The notes under the pieces are model-generated. The model saw nothing but the letters and a program-made list of their open reading frames with translations, had not been told where the DNA came from and did no database searches. A stretch of 64,000 bases of DNA. Source: Gilliamella sp. N-G2 (lineage in GTDB: Bacteria; Pseudomonadota; Gammaproteobacteria; Enterobacterales; Orbaceae). How positions within the stretch are numbered: position 1 is the stretch's first letter; the number at the start of each line of letters is the position of its first letter. Shown in pieces: positions 39,192 through 48,106 of the stretch. The position numbers and the translations under genes are program-made. The DNA lies in assembly GCF_002142215.1 (NCBI RefSeq), contig NZ_NAST01000002.1, positions 1-64,000 on the forward strand, read 5' to 3'.

Positions 39192-39220
39192 TAGACATTG
39201 TAGTTGGTTATCTGTACAAT
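39192..39220 (+). promoter_or_regulatory. Candidate ftsZ promoter with an overlapping inverted repeat
   Basis: TAGACA (39192-39197), 17 bp, TACAAT (39215-39220) lie in the 80-bp ftsA-ftsZ gap, 31 bp before the ftsZ ATG. A perfect 7-bp inverted repeat, CATTGTA (39196-39202) with TACAATG (39215-39221), spans the spacer and the -10. It could be an operator or a hairpin in a read-through message. Confidence 0.5.
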
Positions 39221-39250
39221 GTTCTCATATCATAAATTTGGAGATAAGTT

Positions 39251-40396
39251 ATGTTTGAGCCTATGGTTGCGGATGATGAGCCAGCAGCTGTCATTAAGGT
39301 TATTGGTGTCGGTGGCGGCGGTGGTAATGCTGTTGAACATATGATTGCTGAACATATTGAAGGCGTTGAATTTTTTGCAGCAAATACTGATGCACAAGCA
39401 TTGAAGAGAATTAAAGTTGGTCAAACTATCCAAATAGGTAATAATGTGACCAAAGGACTTGGAGCTGGAGCTAATCCAGAAGTTGGAAGGAATTCTGCAG
39501 AAGAAGATCGTGATGTTATTCGCAGTGCAATTGAAGGTGCTGATATGGTATTTATCGCTGCTGGAATGGGTGGCGGAACAGGAACCGGTGCAGCCCCAGT
39601 TGTAGCTGAAATAGCTAAAGAACTTGGTATTTTAACTGTTGCTGTTGTTACAAAACCTTTTGGATTTGAAGGTAAAAAACGAATGGCTTTCGCTGAGCAA
39701 GGTATTGCTGAGTTAGCTAAGCACGTTGACTCTCTTATCACAATTCCAAATGATAAATTATTAAAAGTTTTAGGTCGTGGTGTTAAGCTATTAGACGCTT
39801 TTGCCGCTGCTAATGGTGTTTTAAAAGGTGCAGTACAGGGTATTGCAGAATTAATTACTAAACCAGGACATATCAACGTTGACTTTGCTGATGTTAGGAC
39901 TGTAATGTCTGAGATGGGCTATGCGATGATGGGTTCTGGTCGCGCAACTGGTGATAATAGAGCTGAAGAAGCTGCTGAAATGGCGATTTCAAGTCCTTTA
40001 CTTGAAGATATTGATTTGTCAGGTGCACGAGGTGTTTTAGTAAATGTTACCGCTGGTCTTGATCTTGGTTTAGAAGAATTTGAAACCGTTGGTAGTACTG
40101 TTAGAGCTTTTGCTTCTGACAATGCAACTGTAGTTGTTGGTACAACATTTGATCCTGAAATGTCTGATGAGATTCGTGTTACAGTAGTTGCCACAGGTAT
40201 TGGTATGGATAAACGTCCAGATGTTAAAATTACTAAACCAACTACATCACATGCTTCATTATTCGGTCAAGCAAGTCATATTCCAACCCAGCAAGAAGAG
40301 CCAATGTCTAAGGTTGTTAATGAACCAGTAGTTTCACCAATGGAAGAACATAAAATTTTAGATATTCCTGCGTTTATTCGTAAGCAGGCAAATTAA
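39251..40396 (+). CDS. ftsZ: Cell division protein FtsZ
   Basis: A tubulin-like GTPase that forms the division ring. The 381-residue product has [14 protein letters not shown] near residue 18, the GTP loop [18 protein letters not shown] near 103-120, and [12 protein letters not shown] short linker leads to the C-terminal conserved peptide [12 protein letters not shown], which binds FtsA and ZipA. The ATG at 39251 follows GGAGATAAGTT. It probably has its own promoter in the gap after ftsA in addition to read-through. Confidence 0.98.
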   Translation: MFEPMVADDEPAAVIKVIGVGGGGGNAVEHMIAEHIEGVEFFAANTDAQALKRIKVGQTIQIGNNVTKGLGAGANPEVGRNSAEEDRDVIRSAIEGADMVFIAAGMGGGTGTGAAPVVAEIAKELGILTVAVVTKPFGFEGKKRMAFAEQGIAELAKHVDSLITIPNDKLLKVLGRGVKLLDAFAAANGVLKGAVQGIAELITKPGHINVDFADVRTVMSEMGYAMMGSGRATGDNRAEEAAEMAISSPLLEDIDLSGARGVLVNVTAGLDLGLEEFETVGSTVRAFASDNATVVVGTTFDPEMSDEIRVTVVATGIGMDKRPDVKITKPTTSHASLFGQASHIPTQQEEPMSKVVNEPVVSPMEEHKILDIPAFIRKQAN

Positions 40397-40461
40397 TATA
40401 GAACTTATTTGATTTTTTATTGTCTATAGATGATAGATGCAAATAAAAAAGTAGGTGCAAA

Positions 40462-41376
40462 GTGAAACAAAGAACCCTAAGAAAGATAATTCAAGCAACT
40501 GGTGTTGGTTTACATACTGGCAAAAAAGTTACTTTAACATTACGTCCAGCACCAGAAAACACAGGTATCATTTATCGTCGTACGGATTTAAGTCCGTATG
40601 TTGATTTTCCTGTGGATGCTAAGTCAGTGCGTGATACAATGCTTTGTACTTGTTTAGTTAATGAAGATAATGTTCGCATTTCAACTGTTGAGCATATCAA
40701 TTCAGCATTAGCAGGGCTTGGTATTGATAACATTATTATTGAAGTAAATGCGCCCGAAATTCCAATCATGGATGGTAGTGCTAGCCCATTCGTCTACTTA
40801 TTGTTAGATGCTGGCATTACTGAGCAAAATGCACTGAAAAAATTTTTACGAGTTAAAGAAACTGTTCGTGTTGAAAATGGTGATAAATGGGCAGAAGTAA
40901 GACCATATAGTGGTTTTCGTTTAGATTTCACTATTGATTTTCGTCATCCAGCTATTGATAACAGCTCACAACGTTATCAATTGGATTTTTCTTCTGAGTC
41001 TTTTATTCGTCAAATTAGCCGAGCAAGAACTTTTGGTTTTATGCGTGATATTGAAGCGTTGCAATCCAAAGGTTTATGTTTAGGTGGAAGTTTAGATTGT
41101 GCAATAGTGGTTGACGATTATAAAGTTCTTAATGAAGATGGTCTTCGTTTTGAAGATGAATTTGTACGTCATAAAATGCTAGACACCATTGGTGACTTAT
41201 ACATGAGCGGTCACAATATGATTGGTGAAGTAGTTTGTTATAAATCAGGTCATGCTTTAAATAACCAACTATTGCAAGCGTTACTAGCTAAACAAGATGC
41301 GTGGGAATATGTAACCTTTGATGAAGAACAAAATGTTCCGGTTGCTTTAGGAACAAGACAACTTGTTTTAGCATAA
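40462..41376 (+). CDS. lpxC: UDP-3-O-acyl-N-acetylglucosamine deacetylase (GTG start)
   Basis: A zinc deacetylase, the committed step of lipid A synthesis. The 304-residue protein begins [21 protein letters not shown] after a GTG. It has the zinc ligands in [12 protein letters not shown] and [10 protein letters not shown], plus the catalytic His in [10 protein letters not shown]. Length matches E. coli (305). The GTG at 40462 is required to include the universally conserved start; AGGTGC lies just upstream. Last gene of the cluster, closed by a terminator, and not followed by secM-secA as in E. coli. Confidence 0.97.
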   Translation: MKQRTLRKIIQATGVGLHTGKKVTLTLRPAPENTGIIYRRTDLSPYVDFPVDAKSVRDTMLCTCLVNEDNVRISTVEHINSALAGLGIDNIIIEVNAPEIPIMDGSASPFVYLLLDAGITEQNALKKFLRVKETVRVENGDKWAEVRPYSGFRLDFTIDFRHPAIDNSSQRYQLDFSSESFIRQISRARTFGFMRDIEALQSKGLCLGGSLDCAIVVDDYKVLNEDGLRFEDEFVRHKMLDTIGDLYMSGHNMIGEVVCYKSGHALNNQLLQALLAKQDAWEYVTFDEEQNVPVALGTRQLVLA

Positions 41377-41404
41377 GTAATTAAAATCGTATAGTCAATT
41401 TACT

Positions 41405-41433
41405 AACGCTTCCGCTTCGGAGGCGTTTTTTAT
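41405..41433 (+). terminator. Terminator at the end of the dcw cluster
   Basis: A 10-bp stem with one G-T pair (41405-41414 with 41418-41427), a 3-nt loop and a T run. Confidence 0.88.
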
Positions 41434-41456
41434 TTTGTAATTAATGAGATAATCAT

Positions 41457-42050
41457 ATGAATAACAGTCATTTTTTTGCTCACTTGTCGCGGTTAAAATT
41501 GATTAATCGTTGGCCTTTAATGCGTAATGTGAGAACAGAAAACGTTTCTGAGCATAGTCTACAAGTTGCTTTTGTTGCCCATGCTTTAGCGATTATCAAA
41601 AACAAACGATTTAATGGTAATGTTAATCCTGAACGTATTGCATTATTGGCGATGTATCATGATGCATCTGAAGTATTAACGGGAGATTTACCGACGCCAA
41701 CTAAATATTACAATCCACAAATCACCTGTGAATATAAAAAGATTGAAAAAATCGCTCAGCATAAACTGATTAATATGTTGCCAACAGAGTTGCAAGATGA
41801 TTTTAAAATACTAATTGATGACGATTATTATGATGAAACTGAAAAAAGTATTGTAAAACAAGCGGATGCACTGTGTGCTTATCTTAAAACAATTGAAGAA
41901 CTTAGTGCTGGTAACAATGAGTTTAAACTAGCGGAACAACGTTTGAAAAAAACATTGTCAGAACGAAATACTCCAGAAATGGATTACTTTTTAGAAATAT
42001 TTGTACCAAGTTTCAGTTTATCTTTAGATGAAATTACGCTAGATAAATAG
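41457..42050 (+). CDS. yfbR: 5'-deoxynucleotidase YfbR
   Basis: An HD-domain phosphohydrolase that removes the phosphate from deoxyribonucleoside 5'-monophosphates. The 197-residue protein has the metal ligands of the HD fold in [17 protein letters not shown] (residues 24-40) and [16 protein letters not shown], with a later Asp in [12 protein letters not shown]. Length and sequence follow E. coli YfbR (199 residues). A single gene immediately after the lpxC terminator and convergent with the two-component regulator operon. Confidence 0.93.
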   Translation: MNNSHFFAHLSRLKLINRWPLMRNVRTENVSEHSLQVAFVAHALAIIKNKRFNGNVNPERIALLAMYHDASEVLTGDLPTPTKYYNPQITCEYKKIEKIAQHKLINMLPTELQDDFKILIDDDYYDETEKSIVKQADALCAYLKTIEELSAGNNEFKLAEQRLKKTLSERNTPEMDYFLEIFVPSFSLSLDEITLDK

Positions 42051-42085
42051 TTTTAACACCAACGTGTTTACCCATTACAATATTT

Positions 42086-42134
42086 AAATAATTTATAATA
42101 TGACAAATAAAATTTTATTTAATATAAATTATTT
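42086..42134. repeat. AT-only nested inverted repeat between convergent genes
   Basis: An outer 12-bp inverted repeat (42086-42097 with 42123-42134) encloses a 16-bp perfect palindrome (42105-42120). It lies between yfbR and the response regulator gene and overlaps that gene's stop codon. It could act as a bidirectional terminator despite having almost no G or C. Confidence 0.5.
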
Positions 42135-42800
42135 TTGGTAAATATAACGCTTTACTGGACGACCAATTGGTAGATAAGTTAAATGGCTTTCTATTTCACC
42201 TAACTCTTCTAAATAATCCAGATACTTCTTAACCGATATCCGAGATAAGGGAATTAATTCAATAATATCGCTCATCGAAAAATCTTGTTGATAGTTGACA
42301 ATAACATTACGTACTGATTGTAAGGTTTGCGCATCTATGCCTTTTGGTAATCGATTTGCAGTATTAAAATTCTTAGTGAAAATACGATCATCTAATTGAT
42401 TTTGATTAAGTATTTCAGAAGATGATAACAGTCTAATTCGTTCTTGATAGGAAATCAAAGCGGTGCGAAATCTCTCAAAAGTAAAGGGTTTAACAATATA
42501 ATCAATGACTCCCAAACGTAATGCTGTTTGGATGTCATTAGTATTACATGCGGCGGTCACCATAATGATATCTATTTTAGGGTAACTGATCCGAATATAT
42601 TTCAGCAGATCAAGACCATTCAGTTTTGGCATAAAAACATCAAGCAACAATAGATCTATATGGTTATCATGGATAAAATGGAGTGCTTGTTCTCCATTAG
42701 TAACTGTTGTAGCTAAATTAAAGCCGGTAAGTTTCTGTAAATATTTTTTATTGAGCTCCGCTACCATTGGATCATCTTCAACAATTAATACTTCTACCAT
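42129..42800 (-). CDS. Response regulator of the CitB/DcuR family
   Basis: A 223-residue transcription regulator with an N-terminal receiver domain: acidic pocket Glu8-Asp9-Asp10, phospho-acceptor Asp54 (LLLLDVFMPKLNG) and Lys104 (IVKPF). Its C-terminal helix-turn-helix (QQDFSMSDIIELIPLSRISVKKYLDYLEELGEI) is typical of the CitB/DcuR/MalR group that answers to di- and tricarboxylates. It starts 4 bp after the sensor kinase gene and is the last gene of the operon. It most likely activates the transporter and malic enzyme genes upstream. Confidence 0.92.
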   Translation of the reverse strand: MVEVLIVEDDPMVAELNKKYLQKLTGFNLATTVTNGEQALHFIHDNHIDLLLLDVFMPKLNGLDLLKYIRISYPKIDIIMVTAACNTNDIQTALRLGVIDYIVKPFTFERFRTALISYQERIRLLSSSEILNQNQLDDRIFTKNFNTANRLPKGIDAQTLQSVRNVIVNYQQDFSMSDIIELIPLSRISVKKYLDYLEELGEIESHLTYLPIGRPVKRYIYQK

Positions 42801-42804
42801 ATGA

Positions 42805-44421
42805 CTATTTTTTCCTATAGATCTCTTTTAGTGGTAATAATACCTTAAAGCAAGTCCCTTTTTTATTATCAGAATCACATAATTGAATATGTCCATCTAA
42901 CTCATCAATACTAGCTAACACTAAATAAAGCCCAAATCCTCGATTATCCCCTTTCGTCGAATAACCTTTTTGGAAAATATACTGAATATCATTTTCTGAA
43001 ATACCTTCACCATTATCATTAATTTCAATTTCAAAATTGGTATTATCAATGACTAAACTCACTTTGATCTGTTTATCATCCAAAAATTGAACCGCATCAA
43101 GACCGTTATCAATTAAATTGCCAAGTATCGTCACTAAACTATGAGTTACAGATGTATCTGTTATTAGCGCTAAAACACCATCAATGTTAAATGTTAATGT
43201 TACATTTAGTTCTCGTGCTCGGCTAAATTTGCTATTTAAAAATCCAGCTATAATAGGATCTTTAATATATTGGCTAACCAGTTTAGATTCAGCTTGTTGA
43301 TTACCGATAATTTCTTCTAGATAATCAATTAATTCTAATTTATTATCATTATAAGCTAAACCATAAATGACATGTAATTTGTTATTAAATTCATGAGATT
43401 GTGAACGTAAAGCATCAGCATAACGATTAACCCCTGTTAAATTTTCAGCCAATTTACGAACTTCCGTCATATCTCTAAACGAAGCAATAGCACCAACTAA
43501 AGCATTATTAACGAATAGTGGGGTTCGATTAGTTAGTATCACTACACCATTGATATTTTGTTCACAATCATATTCTGCATTTCCACTTATCATTACTTCA
43601 TATAATCGAGTATTGGGAATAAAGTCACCAACAGGTAAACCAATGATATTTTCTTTATCTTTTGGGATACGCAAAATTCTAATCGCTTCATCGTTGATCT
43701 GAGTGATTAAACCCTCTCGATTGATGACCACAATTCCTTCTTTTACCGTTCGAATAATCGCATTTCGTTCAGCAAACAGTTGTGCCATTTGAATAGGTTC
43801 AAGGCCGTATAAAATTTTCTTTATATTACGGGATAACAAATAAGCTAAAAGAATGGCAATTGATAACGAAGCAAATAATGATAACCAAATTGGTTGGCTT
43901 GTTCTTGACGCTAAATGATTAATTTTTTGCAAGGTCTGACCAACCAAAACGACGCCAATTTGTTGATTTTTATTATTCATAATTGGCTTAAATGCTCGAA
44001 CAGAATCTCCCAAGGTTCCCTTGGCAATTGAAGTATAAGATTCCCCCTTTAACGCGCGTTGTTCATCCCCTCCGACAATAGTTTGACCAATTTTATTTCT
44101 ATCTGGATGCGAATATCTTACTCCTTGCATATTAAATATAACGATAAAATCGGTTTGCGTTAATGCCCGCGATTGTTCTGTTTTTGCCTGAATAGATGCG
44201 ATATTTTGTGGCGTTGGGTTTTGTATTTCTTGAATAATAGTTTGTGAAGTAGAGATAATATTAGCAATATTCTCGACTCGCTGACGAGAATTAATTAAAT
44301 ACTCGTTATTCACTACATGAACAATATAAATATTTTGGGCAATAACCGAAAGTATAAAAACTAAGCAAATTAAGCTTATTAACTTAACTTTGAGTGGTAA
44401 TTTGTTAAATAAATATCTCAT
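42805..44421 (-). CDS. CitA/DcuS/MaeK-type sensor histidine kinase
   Basis: A 538-residue membrane sensor. It has a membrane segment near 14-34, a periplasmic PAS-like (Cache) domain at about 40-175 with RYSHPDRNKIGQ, the carboxylate-binding pattern of CitA and DcuS, and a second membrane segment at about 178-198. A cytoplasmic PAS domain follows at about 215-320. The kinase core has the phospho-acceptor His343 in RSQSHEFNNKLHVIYGL, then the N box (LIDNGLDAV) and G boxes (NDNGEGI, GFGLYLV). Ligand is inferred to be malate or citrate from the neighbours. It lies 114 bp after the malic enzyme gene, with a hairpin between. Confidence 0.93.
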   Translation of the reverse strand: MRYLFNKLPLKVKLISLICLVFILSVIAQNIYIVHVVNNEYLINSRQRVENIANIISTSQTIIQEIQNPTPQNIASIQAKTEQSRALTQTDFIVIFNMQGVRYSHPDRNKIGQTIVGGDEQRALKGESYTSIAKGTLGDSVRAFKPIMNNKNQQIGVVLVGQTLQKINHLASRTSQPIWLSLFASLSIAILLAYLLSRNIKKILYGLEPIQMAQLFAERNAIIRTVKEGIVVINREGLITQINDEAIRILRIPKDKENIIGLPVGDFIPNTRLYEVMISGNAEYDCEQNINGVVILTNRTPLFVNNALVGAIASFRDMTEVRKLAENLTGVNRYADALRSQSHEFNNKLHVIYGLAYNDNKLELIDYLEEIIGNQQAESKLVSQYIKDPIIAGFLNSKFSRARELNVTLTFNIDGVLALITDTSVTHSLVTILGNLIDNGLDAVQFLDDKQIKVSLVIDNTNFEIEINDNGEGISENDIQYIFQKGYSTKGDNRGFGLYLVLASIDELDGHIQLCDSDNKKGTCFKVLLPLKEIYRKK

Positions 44422-44475
44422 TACTATTTACTGCCTAAAAAGCAATCATTTACCTATGATAACTGATTAGCATGT

Positions 44476-44508
44476 AAACCTACTAATAAATTTAGTATTA
44501 GTAGGTTT
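44476..44508 (-). repeat. Hairpin between malic enzyme and sensor kinase genes
   Basis: A perfect 13-bp inverted repeat (44476-44488 with 44496-44508) with a 7-nt loop. It lies just after the malic enzyme stop codon and before the kinase start on the same strand. No T tract follows, so read-through is expected. It may protect the 3' end of the transporter-enzyme message and set a lower level for the regulators. Confidence 0.55.
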
Positions 44509-44535
44509 AAAGTTGAATGAATTATTAAACATTAA

Positions 44536-45693
44536 TTATTGTTTAGCTGCATTTTTGACACTTTCAGCAACAACCTTAGCTACATTGGGTTCGAAAGCAT
44601 TCGGTAATATACAATCAACCGATAGTTTTTCAGGTATAATAATATTGGCTAATCCTTTGGCAGCTGCAAGTTGCATGGCTAATGTAATATTTTTTGCTCT
44701 AGCATCTAATGCACCTCTAAATATGCCAGGAAATGCCAAGACATTATTAATCTGATTTGGATAATCACTGCGCCCCGTCCCGACAATATAAGCACCAGCT
44801 GCTTTAGCCTCATCTGGAAATATTTCTGGTGTCGGATTTGCCATAGCAAAAATAATTGATTTTTCCGCCATCGTTTTAACCCAATCGGCTTTCAATACTC
44901 CCGGAGCTGATACACCAATAAATACATCAGCGCCGTTAACTGCATCTTGTAAAGTACCTTTTTGTCTATTCTTATTAGTTTTTTTCGCCATATCTAAATG
45001 GTGTGGCGGTAAAGAAAGATCATCTTCAGATAATATACCAATTTTATCGACAATTTTAAGATCGGTTACACCAGCAGCTAATAACATATCGGCGATAGCT
45101 AAACCTGCAGCACCACCGCCATTAATCACTACCTTGACCGATTCGATTGATTTACCAGCAACTTTAAGTGCATTATATAGCGCTGCTAATACCACTATTG
45201 CTGTGCCATGTTGATCATCATGAAATACCGGAATATCTAATAACTCTTGCAATCGTTTTTCAATTTCAAAACATCTTGGTGCACTGATATCCTCTAGATT
45301 GATACCGCCAAATGAGGGTGCTAATGCTGCAATATGTTTGACTAGCTCATCTGGATCTTGAGTATTAATTGATAAAGGAATAGCGTCAACATTAGCAAAT
45401 TGTTTGAATAAAATTGCTTTGCCTTCCATTACAGGAATAGCCGCTTCTGGTCCAATATTTCCTAATCCCAAAACAGCAGAACCATCTGTGATAACCGCAA
45501 CCAAATTGCGTTTACTGGTATATTCATAAACTGCCTCAGGATTTTTAGCAATTTCAGTACACACTGCAGCAACGCCAGGTGTATAAGCAACACTAAGATC
45601 TGCCATTGAATTAACCGGAACTTTCGAATGAGTTTCAAATTTACCGTGCATTTGTTTACTGATTGCTAACGCTTTTTCTTGTACTGTTGTCAT
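44536..45693 (-). CDS. Malic enzyme, short single-domain type
   Basis: Oxidatively decarboxylates malate to pyruvate with NAD(P). The 385-residue protein lacks the phosphotransacetylase-like C-terminal domain of MaeB and belongs to the short bacterial form. It has SVAYTPGVAAVC near residue 34, VITDGSAVLGLGNIGPEAAIPVMEGK (lysine and metal region), PVFHDDQHGTAIV and VINGGGAAGLAIA for the cofactor. It starts after AAGGT and sits 99 bp downstream of the transporter gene, so imported malate would go directly to pyruvate. Lactic acid bacteria name the equivalent gene maeE. Confidence 0.93.
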   Translation of the reverse strand: MTTVQEKALAISKQMHGKFETHSKVPVNSMADLSVAYTPGVAAVCTEIAKNPEAVYEYTSKRNLVAVITDGSAVLGLGNIGPEAAIPVMEGKAILFKQFANVDAIPLSINTQDPDELVKHIAALAPSFGGINLEDISAPRCFEIEKRLQELLDIPVFHDDQHGTAIVVLAALYNALKVAGKSIESVKVVINGGGAAGLAIADMLLAAGVTDLKIVDKIGILSEDDLSLPPHHLDMAKKTNKNRQKGTLQDAVNGADVFIGVSAPGVLKADWVKTMAEKSIIFAMANPTPEIFPDEAKAAGAYIVGTGRSDYPNQINNVLAFPGIFRGALDARAKNITLAMQLAAAKGLANIIIPEKLSVDCILPNAFEPNVAKVVAESVKNAAKQ

Positions 45694-45792
45694 AATACTT
45701 ACCTTTTTAAATAAATAATCTATGTTTGAATATTTTGTGATACTAAATCAATGTTTATCTCAAACGGTGAATTATTGCTTTTTTGCAGAAAA

Positions 45793-47088
45793 TTACATAT
45801 GCAAATAACGCATTAGTGCTGTGGTACTTATCACCATTAAAGCTCCGCCTAATCGTGTTGCTACTTGGGCAAAAGGCATTAAGTTCATTCTATTAGCAGT
45901 AGAAAGTATTGCTACGTCACCAGTTCCTCCCATACCACTTTGGCAAGATGAAATAATGGATGCCTCAACGGGATACATTTTTAAGAAGAAGCTACAGACA
46001 AATCCTGTCATTGAAACAGTAAATACAATAGCGATAATGGTGATGAAATATGGGATAGTTAATACATTAACTACACTGGCTAAATCGATATAGAGCAGAC
46101 CTAATCCAGCCATTAATGGGAAAGTGAAATTGCCCGAAATAAATTTGTACCATTGTTGACTACCACGTTCGACACTAGCTGGTAATAGACGAAAATATTT
46201 AACAACAGCGGTTGCAATAATCATTAAAACAGGGCCAGGGAAATGAGTTATTTTTTCTAAAATCATACCGAAAATAAATAGCGTCGCTAAAATCATTACT
46301 GCGCCACTCATTGCTCTAGCATCAAGTGGTGTTTTATCATCTTTTAGCGCTTCAGCTAAACCATCAAACTCAATTTTTACTAACTGACCATGACCACTCA
46401 AGTGAGGTTTAACTTCACCAATTCGGCTCATAATTGCTGTAAAAGTGATTGCAAAAAAATTACCTACCACAGTTGCAGGAATTAATGCACTAACGAAAGT
46501 ATTATAATCTTGATTAAGGATGTTGCTATAAGCATTGGAGAGCTGTAAAACACCTTCACCAATTCCTCCTGCCATTACCGGTGAAACAGTATAAAAGAAG
46601 GCGTGCTCCCAATCATCCCCAAAAGCGACAGCAACAGAGACACCAACTAATGCAGCTAAGCACATTCCTAATAACATTGGGATCATCATTCGAATAAAGC
46701 CTTGAACTAGAATGACACGATGCATACCAAGAATACTACCGCATACTAAACTGGCAATATAAAAGAGTAAAAAGTTAGAATCCTTCATTAGCATCTTGGC
46801 AGCTGATAAGGTATTTTCATCAAAAACATGGTAGTAAACCAATAATGAAGGAACAATAAGTGATAATATCGCAGGGGCACCAAATTTTTTGAAAAAGGGA
46901 ATATTCTGACCGAGAGTTCCTAAAAACCAACCTAAAGGCAATATCACTGCAAAACCACCAATTAGAGTTTTAGGTAGCATATCTAATTGGGCAGCAATAA
47001 TAACAATAATGGAACAAACTAGAAATAGGGGAAGGGGGAGTGAACCTATATACATTTTGTTTTCTTTTATATCTTGGAGCATGCTCAT
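45793..47088 (-). CDS. 2-hydroxycarboxylate transporter family (MaeP/CitS/CimH-like) permease
   Basis: A 431-residue secondary transporter with about eleven membrane segments. It contains the two re-entrant GGxG loops of the 2-hydroxycarboxylate family: VMAGGIGEGVLQLSNAYS in the first half and SSCQSGMGGTGDVAILSTANRM near the end. It takes up malate or citrate with Na+ or H+, or exchanges with lactate. The ATG at 47088 follows AGAGGT at six bases; an alternative ATG is two codons later. First gene of the operon with malic enzyme and a carboxylate-sensing two-component pair, which favours malate as substrate. Confidence 0.92.
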   Translation of the reverse strand: MSMLQDIKENKMYIGSLPLPLFLVCSIIVIIAAQLDMLPKTLIGGFAVILPLGWFLGTLGQNIPFFKKFGAPAILSLIVPSLLVYYHVFDENTLSAAKMLMKDSNFLLFYIASLVCGSILGMHRVILVQGFIRMMIPMLLGMCLAALVGVSVAVAFGDDWEHAFFYTVSPVMAGGIGEGVLQLSNAYSNILNQDYNTFVSALIPATVVGNFFAITFTAIMSRIGEVKPHLSGHGQLVKIEFDGLAEALKDDKTPLDARAMSGAVMILATLFIFGMILEKITHFPGPVLMIIATAVVKYFRLLPASVERGSQQWYKFISGNFTFPLMAGLGLLYIDLASVVNVLTIPYFITIIAIVFTVSMTGFVCSFFLKMYPVEASIISSCQSGMGGTGDVAILSTANRMNLMPFAQVATRLGGALMVISTTALMRYLHM

Positions 47089-47258
47089 AACTATACCTCT
47101 TTATGTTTTTTTATAGTTCATATGCAGTATAGTCATGCAGTTAGAAATCAGAAGAATAAGAAAGTTAACTAACTAATTTTGTAATTAATGTAAGTTTACT
47201 ATTAAATTTATTATTGATTTATAATAAATTTTATATAAAAGTGATCATTAAAATAGAA

Positions 47259-47278
47259 AAATTAGTAATGACTAATTT
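47259..47278. promoter_or_regulatory. Inverted repeat upstream of the malate-type operon
   Basis: A perfect 8-bp inverted repeat with a 4-bp spacer (AAATTAGT-AATG-ACTAATTT) 171 bp before the transporter start. It is a candidate binding site for the CitB-type regulator encoded in the operon, but AT-rich palindromes are common here. Confidence 0.3.
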
Positions 47279-47306
47279 ATTAAGATGGTTTTTATGAACA
47301 CTCTAT

Positions 47307-47332
47307 GAAAAAATGATTTAATAAGTCATTTT
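47307..47332 (-). terminator. Weak terminator-like hairpin after the molybdate operon
   Basis: On the minus strand an 8-bp AT-rich stem (47325-47332 with 47308-47315) ends in T residues, 31 bp after the last gene of the mol operon. Low stability makes it only a candidate. Confidence 0.35.
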
Positions 47333-47362
47333 TCACCCATTTTTAAAATCAAAAAAATGTTC

Positions 47363-48103
47363 CTAAACTTTTTTTATAAAACCATTAATAGCTAAACAAT
47401 CTTGTCCTTGTTTACTTAGTAAAAAATGAATAAATAATTCTGTAATAGGATGAGCATGATTGAGTAATGCAATGCTATAATTAATAGCTGGTATAAGTTC
47501 GGTGGGTAATTTAAGAATAGCTAATTGCGGGTTACCCAAAATTTTATCTGCATAATTTGTATAACCAATATAAACATCAACAATATTATTCAATAAGAGA
47601 TATTCAGCGGGATGCATTCCATTAGGGGTAGTGGGTGTAAGGGTACCACCAACCAGTTGCTTGGCGCGTTTTTTCAATTCTTCACCTTTCCCCGGATACT
47701 GTGATTCAATATTATCAAATAATATAAAAGTATAATCTCCAGATGGATCTTTTAATGGTGTGGACATACCAATTCGAGTATTGGAATTGAATAATATGCT
47801 TAAACTATCTAATGTTGTCCAATGAGGTTGATTGCGAACCACTAAACAGAGACTATTATCTGCAAAAATGAAATCTGAGGATGCTAAATTTTGTTTAATT
47901 AGATTTTGCGGATATAAGGTGTTTGCGGATGCAAATAGATGGGCATGAGGATGAGCAGATTCTTCAATTATTTTTTCATACAATAAACCGGCTGGCGCAA
48001 ATTTAAACTCAATCTGTGTTGAATGTATTTCAGTAAATTGTTTTGCAATTTCAGGAAATGCTACACGTAAACTACCTGCGGCATAAATAATAAGTTTTTC
48101 CAT
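47363..48103 (-). CDS. ModA-like molybdate/tungstate-binding protein without signal peptide
   Basis: A 246-residue protein of the extracellular-solute-binding fold that includes ModA: LIIYAAGSLRVAFPEIAKQF at residues 4-23, FASANTLYPQNL, NGMHPAEYLLLNNIVDVYIGYTNYA, and a C-terminal FIHFLLSKQGQDCLAINGF. Unlike ModA it starts directly at the mature fold (MEKLIIYAAGS), with no signal peptide, so it should stay in the cytoplasm. It begins 3 bp after the molC stop and is the last gene of the operon. A similar gene, as I recall, accompanies the Haemophilus mol operon. Its job could be oxyanion storage or hand-over inside the cell. Confidence 0.82.
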   Translation of the reverse strand: MEKLIIYAAGSLRVAFPEIAKQFTEIHSTQIEFKFAPAGLLYEKIIEESAHPHAHLFASANTLYPQNLIKQNLASSDFIFADNSLCLVVRNQPHWTTLDSLSILFNSNTRIGMSTPLKDPSGDYTFILFDNIESQYPGKGEELKKRAKQLVGGTLTPTTPNGMHPAEYLLLNNIVDVYIGYTNYADKILGNPQLAILKLPTELIPAINYSIALLNHAHPITELFIHFLLSKQGQDCLAINGFIKKV

Positions 48104-48106
48104 ATG

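Noticed and set aside
39421-39876. 151-codon minus-strand reading frame within ftsZ
   Set aside because: Antisense of a conserved gene, proline- and alanine-rich because of FtsZ codon pattern, no homology recognised.
45725-45760. CRP-like site (TTGTGATACTAAATCAA) before the malic enzyme gene
   Set aside because: The half-sites are separated by seven instead of six bases and the right half is poor.
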